Part shown: positions 59,569 through 64,000 of the stretch, one piece after another
Numbering within the stretch: position 1 is the first letter of the stretch
How the letters are laid out: every line of letters starts with the position of its first letter
Origin: CBDFNN01 sp965250215
GTDB taxonomy: Bacteria; Bacteroidota; Rhodothermia; Rhodothermales; DATKEJ01
Length of the DNA stretch: 64,000 nucleotides
Assembly (NCBI GenBank): GCA_965250215.1
Contig: CBDFNN010000004.1
Span: 1,736,001-1,800,000 of the forward strand
Reading direction: 5' to 3'
The notes under the pieces: generated by a model
Database searches by the model: none
What the model was told of the DNA's origin: nothing
What the model saw: the letters and a program-made list of their open reading frames with translations, nothing else
Made by a program: the position numbers and the translations under genes

Positions 59569-60918
59569 CTAGCCAACAACTGGCAATTCGTAAAGCAGAT
59601 CTGGATCATTGAAACGAGTGACATTATCTTTGGGCCCATTCTCCAGACTAAGAACTCCACGAGGACATACGGCCGAGCAAACACCACAGCCGACGCATGA
59701 TGAACGGACGATGTTTTGTCCTCGTTGGGCATACCAACGTACATCTATTCCCATCTCGCAGTAGGTAGAGCAATTACCACAGGAAATGCATTGATCTCCG
59801 TTGGTTGTAATACGAAAGCGCGAGAAGTACTTCTGGAACATGCCCAGCACTGCGGCCATTGGGCAGCCGAATCTGCACCAGACTCGTGATCCCATCAAGG
59901 GATAAAAACCAACTCCGATCACACCGGAAAAAACCGAGCCAATCAAAAACCCATAGCTCTTGGAGAAGGACCTTGATGCCTCTCCTAAAAGTGCTCCTTC
60001 CATAGCTGAGTTCGTCCAAAGAAGCAGGGTTGTTAGAACAACAAATACTAGAACGGAGTGGATCATCCATCTCTCGACCTTCCATGCGGAGAGTGACTTG
60101 TCCGATAGTTGCCTGAAAGGATCCCCCATGGTCTCTGCCAGACCTCCGCAACCGCAGACCCACGAGCAGTACCACCTTTTGCCAAAGAAATAGGTTAGAA
60201 TTGGTGTTGCAATGAAAGTCATGATTGCGCCCCAAAGCACCATGAAGATGCCCAGGTTGCTGGCTTTGCTTAGATAGGAAATATCATTTGGCCAGAGATA
60301 TTGATATTTCAAGGGCCAGAAGTAGGAGAAGTAAAACTCCGGCTGACTAAACATCTTTAGAAGACCGGGGATAAGAAAGGCGAAGCCCAGCTGAAAGAAC
60401 ATTACCGAAATAGTCCTAATAATTTGGTAGGGCGAATGCCTGTATTTCATAATCATGCGAAATCCCATGACTACAACGGCTATCGTGTAAAACAGTCCGT
60501 AGAGAAACCATTGGTCGGCCTTCGAGCCTCTCAAGGTGTAGCTCAAGCCATCCACCATCCTAATCAGGTGCTCCAATGTGGACGGAAACCAGTAAAGCAG
60601 GATATAAAATCCTGTCATAACAATGCCGAGAACCCATCCAATAGCTCCTCTTGTGGTGGTTGATGAAAGCTGTAATCCATCGTTTTTTATTCCGGCAGGA
60701 CTAGTCATGTATTTCTGCCAGTAATACACCAGCGCTCCTACAATTGTAAGCCCAAGACCGATGCCTGAATAGGTAAGTGGAGACACGGAACCTGCGCCCC
60801 TCCAGGCTATGAGGAGGGCAAGCATTCCAAAAGCCAGGATCGTTAACCCGATCTTTTCTCCCTTGTTGAGATTCGTAGTCGGGGAGGTCAACTGAAAACT
60901 TAGATCGTAATTTTCCAT
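59569..60918 (-). CDS. Membrane-bound 4Fe-4S polyferredoxin (NapH/NosR-like)
   Basis: A 449-residue inner-membrane protein with about seven hydrophobic helices in the first ~350 residues. Two cysteine clusters lie between helices (RWYCSWVCGCGG and VWCRFGCPM), as in NapH/NosR/CcoG-type proteins. The C-terminus holds two ferredoxin motifs: C377-x2-C380-x2-C383-x3-C387 and C408-x2-C411-x2-C414-x3-C418, each followed by the closing glycine or proline. It should pass electrons across or along the membrane. The FAD oxidoreductase gene lies 18 bases upstream in the same transcript, which suggests an electron-transfer pair; the acceptor is unknown. Confidence 0.88.
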   Translation of the reverse strand: MENYDLSFQLTSPTTNLNKGEKIGLTILAFGMLALLIAWRGAGSVSPLTYSGIGLGLTIVGALVYYWQKYMTSPAGIKNDGLQLSSTTTRGAIGWVLGIVMTGFYILLYWFPSTLEHLIRMVDGLSYTLRGSKADQWFLYGLFYTIAVVVMGFRMIMKYRHSPYQIIRTISVMFFQLGFAFLIPGLLKMFSQPEFYFSYFWPLKYQYLWPNDISYLSKASNLGIFMVLWGAIMTFIATPILTYFFGKRWYCSWVCGCGGLAETMGDPFRQLSDKSLSAWKVERWMIHSVLVFVVLTTLLLWTNSAMEGALLGEASRSFSKSYGFLIGSVFSGVIGVGFYPLMGSRVWCRFGCPMAAVLGMFQKYFSRFRITTNGDQCISCGNCSTYCEMGIDVRWYAQRGQNIVRSSCVGCGVCSAVCPRGVLSLENGPKDNVTRFNDPDLLYELPVVG

Positions 60919-60936
60919 TTTAAATTTGCTTAAGGT

Positions 60937-62274
60937 CTATGCGAACATTTCAGAGGTAAGTCCGCGCTTTCGCTTAAGCTTGACTGGACTGTCAGCGTGA
61001 GAAGAGTTGTATTGGGCAACGATTTGCGATTCGTATTGCTTGAAAAACTCAGGATCGAAGTTGGCCTTTCCCAATTCAGACAATACCTCTCGCAAGGTGG
61101 CTCCAGTGCTTATCCATCTTGAGCATTGATCTTGTCTAAATCGAATTCCAAAGACATTGAAGCCGACTACCTTCTCTCCATCCTTTTCGTAAGTAATGCG
61201 GATAGAGTGTTTTCCTTTGCCGTCACTCCAGAATAAGGTCTCCTGCTCTTCTGGTAAATTAGCTCGAATGTCTCCATAGGTCTGATACTCGAGATTGACG
61301 AATTTCGCTGAGTTGTAAAACACCCCAGGTTTATAGGAAGTCGGATCACCACAAATGGTCTTTGCTAAGGTTTTGCCATGCTCTTTCCCCGTGTACCAGA
61401 GTTGTTCGATGGGGCGCCGACCGGGGAGAGGTTCTCGAAATTCTGCACAATCTCCAACGGCATATATGCCGGAGACACTCGTTTCAAATTGTCTCGTAAT
61501 TTTAATTCCCCTTCCAAGCTCGATGTCGGTATCTCTGACTAGATCAATATTTGGATGCACTCCTGCAGTCAATCCCACAAATTGACATTCTATCTCTTCT
61601 TCTGTATTAGTAATGGCTTTCGAAACCCGACCGTCAGCGCCGGCGACGATCTCCTTCAGTTCGGTCCCGAGCCGGAGATCTATACCAGCACTAGAGATTT
61701 CTTCACCCACCATCTCGGCCTCTTCTTTGGGCAGAAGGTAATCCATATAACCCTGCTCTCGAACCAAAAAAGTGACATGAATTCCTCTGGAATGGAGCAT
61801 CTCGGACATCTCAATTCCAATCAAGCCTCCTCCGACTACGACGGCACTAGCTATGCCTTTGGTGTTCCTCTCCATTTCTTGCAGGTCCTGATAGTTAACA
61901 AGACCTTGAGCACCCGGTAAATCCTGTCCTGGCCACCCGAATTTGTTGTAGGCTGATCCCAGGGCCAATACTAAATCATCGAATTGGACCTTCTGTCCAG
62001 TGCTCAAGTGCAGCTCACGAGCTTCCGTCTCTAATTTGTAGACGTGCCCCCGAACGAGATCGATTCTATTCTTTTCCCAAAACCAGTTCTCATAAGGCTG
62101 GGTATTTTCGAAGGTCATGTGGCCCATATAGATGTACATGAGGGCGGTTCGCGAATAGAAGTAGTCCGTCTCCGACGATATAACCGTGATGCGAATATCT
62201 GAGTTCAGCTTCCTGATATTTCGAGCTGTTGAAATGCCGGAAACTCCGTTCCCGATAATGACTACATGTTTCAT
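60937..62274 (-). CDS. FAD-dependent pyridine-nucleotide oxidoreductase
   Basis: A 445-residue flavoprotein of the NirB/rubredoxin-reductase group. The FAD motif GNGVSGIS is at the N-terminus, ALGSAYNKFG follows, the NAD(P)H motif VVGGGLIGIEMSEML is near residue 147, and the second FAD motif GIYAVGDCAEF near 267. No redox disulfide is visible. After ~340 comes a C-terminal domain (FWSDGKGKHSIRITYEKDGEKVVGFNVFGIRFR) not typical of rubredoxin reductases, ending in a basic tail. It is the first gene of a two-gene minus-strand transcript with the polyferredoxin and probably feeds it electrons from NAD(P)H (inference). Confidence 0.9.
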   Translation of the reverse strand: MKHVVIIGNGVSGISTARNIRKLNSDIRITVISSETDYFYSRTALMYIYMGHMTFENTQPYENWFWEKNRIDLVRGHVYKLETEARELHLSTGQKVQFDDLVLALGSAYNKFGWPGQDLPGAQGLVNYQDLQEMERNTKGIASAVVVGGGLIGIEMSEMLHSRGIHVTFLVREQGYMDYLLPKEEAEMVGEEISSAGIDLRLGTELKEIVAGADGRVSKAITNTEEEIECQFVGLTAGVHPNIDLVRDTDIELGRGIKITRQFETSVSGIYAVGDCAEFREPLPGRRPIEQLWYTGKEHGKTLAKTICGDPTSYKPGVFYNSAKFVNLEYQTYGDIRANLPEEQETLFWSDGKGKHSIRITYEKDGEKVVGFNVFGIRFRQDQCSRWISTGATLREVLSELGKANFDPEFFKQYESQIVAQYNSSHADSPVKLKRKRGLTSEMFA

Positions 62275-62380
62275 CTAGGCGATCTTTTGGGGTTCACTCA
62301 AAGGTAGGTACTCGATGAGACAAGGGCGTTACATCTTCATAGATGTGATACTTTTGTAATATTAGCTGAGAAGACCACAA

Positions 62381-63238
62381 ATGATATACGGAATAACGGG
62401 TAACACGCAAAAGGCGGATGTTTGGGACGCCGCAGCACGGGTCATCAACTTGATGGCGGAGCGCTCGATTTCGTATAAAATCGATGCTTGTCTTAAAGAG
62501 GGACTGTCAGCCAATAGCCCTCTTTCGTCGGAACGGCTTCATCAATTCATTTCCGAGGATGTCACATCTGGTGTAGACATGGTTCTCTCTTTGGGCGGGG
62601 ACGGCACCCTTCTTGAGGTCGGACATCAAGTCGGAGAAGCGGGCATTCCGATTTTAGGCGTGAATATCGGGCGACTCGGTTTTTTAGCCGACGTCGACAT
62701 TAGCGATATCGAAGAAATGGTTCTTGCTCTAGAGTCTGGGAATTATTCAATAGAGAAGAGGACAGTTCTCAAAGGGCTCATTAATGGAGATGCGAGTTAT
62801 GCCAGTAATGAATTTGTGGTCAGTAGATCGGGTACAACAAAGTTGATCTCGATTGAAACCCATGTGGATGGGCGATTTCTGAATACCTATTGGGCAGATG
62901 GACTCATAGTGTCAACCTCGACAGGATCGACGGCCTATTCACTCTCCGTCGGTGGTCCAATAATTGAACCGGGTTCTGGAGTAATTGTGGTGTCTCCTAT
63001 TGCGCCACATACTCTCACGGTACGACCAATCATTTTGCCAAACGATGTGCAAGTGACTCTAATGGTCACATCAGATGAAGAAATTTTCTCGGTCTCGGTG
63101 GATGGAAAGGCGAAGGAGTATCTGCGCAATTCTGGACCACTGGTGATCGAGAAAGCCCATTTTGATTTGCATCTAATCAAATTACAGGGCCAAGAATACT
63201 TTGAGACTCTAAGGAAAAAGTTAGGTTGGGGCCGGTAA
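62381..63238 (+). CDS. nadK: NAD kinase
   Basis: A 285-residue ATP-NAD kinase producing NADP. Motifs: VLSLGGDGTLLEVGHQVGEAGIPILGVNIGRLGFLADVD, with catalytic Asp74 in GGDG, then the NE-like YASNEFVVSR, DGLIVSTSTGSTAYSLSVGGPIIEPG, and SPIAPHTLTVRPIILPND. Length and order are standard. It is divergent from the flavoprotein gene across ~106 bases. Confidence 0.96.
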   Translation: MIYGITGNTQKADVWDAAARVINLMAERSISYKIDACLKEGLSANSPLSSERLHQFISEDVTSGVDMVLSLGGDGTLLEVGHQVGEAGIPILGVNIGRLGFLADVDISDIEEMVLALESGNYSIEKRTVLKGLINGDASYASNEFVVSRSGTTKLISIETHVDGRFLNTYWADGLIVSTSTGSTAYSLSVGGPIIEPGSGVIVVSPIAPHTLTVRPIILPNDVQVTLMVTSDEEIFSVSVDGKAKEYLRNSGPLVIEKAHFDLHLIKLQGQEYFETLRKKLGWGR

Positions 63239-63397
63239 AGGAGTATTTCCGAAAAAGATTGGTCAGATAAGGGAAAGCGTCTCCCTTTTTGGGTCAAATT
63301 TCTTAAATTACAAGATCGTATAAGCAAAGTCCGTCAATATTTTCCTTATACATTTTCGAATTCTGGCAGTCCACACAATTGCCATAAGTAAGCCACG

Positions 63398-64000
63398 ATG
63401 AAGACGACAAAAACTAGAACGGGTCTCGATCCGTTTGTACCTAGTACCGACAATCCCTGGGACGAAAAACGAGCACTACACCTACTTAGGAGAAGCGGCT
63501 TTGACCCCACTCCCGTGAAGGCGAGAAATATTCTCTCTCTTTCACCCACTGAAGCCGTCGACCAGATGGTGGATCAAGCTCTAGAGCTTACGACTCCAGA
63601 TCGAGATGATATATGGAATACACTGCCACCATCATCTAGCGCGCCTCAAGAAGACAAGGATGCTTTTAGAACATTGAATGACGAAGCGTCCGAGAATTAC
63701 AAAAATAAGCTGGTTCGGCGTATGCTGAATCATGGGCTTCGAGAAAAAATGGCCTTTCTTTGGAGTAATCATTTTGTAACTCAGAAGGGCGTTGTCTTCT
63801 ATACAGCCTTTATGGACGACTACTATAACCTTCTTCGAACGCACGCGCTTGGAAACTATAAACAGTTCGTTCACGACATTGGTTTGTCGCCTGCGATGCT
63901 GCGCTATCTCAATGGCAACCAGAATCTTAAGGATCACCCCAACGAAAACTTCGGAAGAGAGCTATTGGAGCTCTTCACGATGGGTGTTGGGAATTATACT
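63398..64000 (+). CDS. DUF1800 domain protein (3' partial)
   Basis: From the ATG at 63398 the frame is open for 201 codons to the window end, so the gene continues beyond it. WDEKRALHLLRRSGFDPTP at the start, REKMAFLWSNHFVTQK and the DHPNENFGRELLELFTMGVGNYT segment at the cut are signatures of DUF1800 (PF08811), large proteins typically paired with a DUF1501 gene. The function is unknown; members are often exported, but no typical signal peptide is seen here. It is not a fragment: the break is only the window edge. Confidence 0.9.
   Translation, partial: MKTTKTRTGLDPFVPSTDNPWDEKRALHLLRRSGFDPTPVKARNILSLSPTEAVDQMVDQALELTTPDRDDIWNTLPPSSSAPQEDKDAFRTLNDEASENYKNKLVRRMLNHGLREKMAFLWSNHFVTQKGVVFYTAFMDDYYNLLRTHALGNYKQFVHDIGLSPAMLRYLNGNQNLKDHPNENFGRELLELFTMGVGNYT

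Noticed and set aside
59774..60235. Second minus-strand frame (153 residues) within the polyferredoxin gene
   Set aside because: Out-of-frame overlap with a gene showing complete cysteine motifs.
1..64000. CRISPR array, insertion sequence or prophage
   Set aside because: No regularly spaced repeats, transposase, integrase or phage structural genes were found in the window.

Overview
The window looks like a chromosomal segment from a moderately low-GC, Gram-negative marine-type bacterium of the Bacteroidota/Rhodothermota/Balneolota assemblage. This assignment is inferred from content: several secreted proteins end in type IX secretion (T9SS) type A sorting domains with the YPNPFNP motif, there is a PorV/PorQ-family outer-membrane protein, a sigma/FecR/STN-TonB-receptor cassette, a Pur-alpha-like DUF3276 protein, bacillithiol genes (bshC, bshB1) and a BamD lipoprotein. 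TTG starts are used repeatedly. No phage, transposase, integrase or CRISPR array was seen; the segment is mostly housekeeping with an envelope/secretome section at the left.

Left section (1-13 kb): a 5'-truncated beta-helix T9SS cargo with a metalloprotease motif, two alpha/beta hydrolases (one carrying a T9SS domain), a DUF7009-mobA overlapping pair, tRNA-Arg(ACG), a DUF2779 protein that appears to combine a Cas4/RecB-like nuclease with a DEDD exonuclease fold, a DUF1080 lipoprotein, and two tandem related T9SS cargo proteins. The last of these ends in a strong terminator, followed by a small structured stretch with a second terminator.

Middle section (13-36 kb): infA and clpB; an acyl-CoA carboxylase beta subunit and a CsbD-like protein on the minus strand; an AI-2E-family membrane protein, a HhH-GPD protein lacking the usual catalytic region, a DsbA-like oxidoreductase and yifB. 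Then comes a cell-surface-signalling module (ECF sigma, FecR anti-sigma, STN-containing TonB receptor) running straight into recX, a second AI-2E protein, a membrane-anchored SpoIIE/PP2C phosphatase and a purine nucleoside phosphorylase, with several overlapping or abutting reading frames. DUF3276, hisC, a bifunctional nuclease with a UVR motif and bshC follow.

Right section (36-64 kb): a long co-directional run leuS-bshB1-efp-accB-accC-gcvH-guaA-(periplasmic-binding/TPR protein)-bamD-nadD-thioredoxin-like-nhaC, covering translation, fatty-acid and one-carbon metabolism, purine synthesis, outer-membrane assembly and NAD synthesis. After it lie phenylalanine hydroxylase, acylphosphatase, a short glycogen phosphorylase (minus), prmC with an overlapping AlkA-like glycosylase, a glycosyltransferase, a lipoprotein, rsmB, a PorV/PorQ protein, a minus-strand pair of membrane polyferredoxin and FAD oxidoreductase, nadK, and a DUF1800 gene cut by the window end.

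I found no clearly new multi-gene system. The best candidates for follow-up are the two-nuclease DUF2779 protein, the sigma/FecR/TonB-receptor cassette with a hairpin joining the FecR stop to the receptor ribosome-binding site, the putative terminator-bounded small RNA near 13.1 kb, the long inverted repeat at the 3' end of the PorV-like gene, and the metalloprotease motif buried in the T9SS beta-helix protein.
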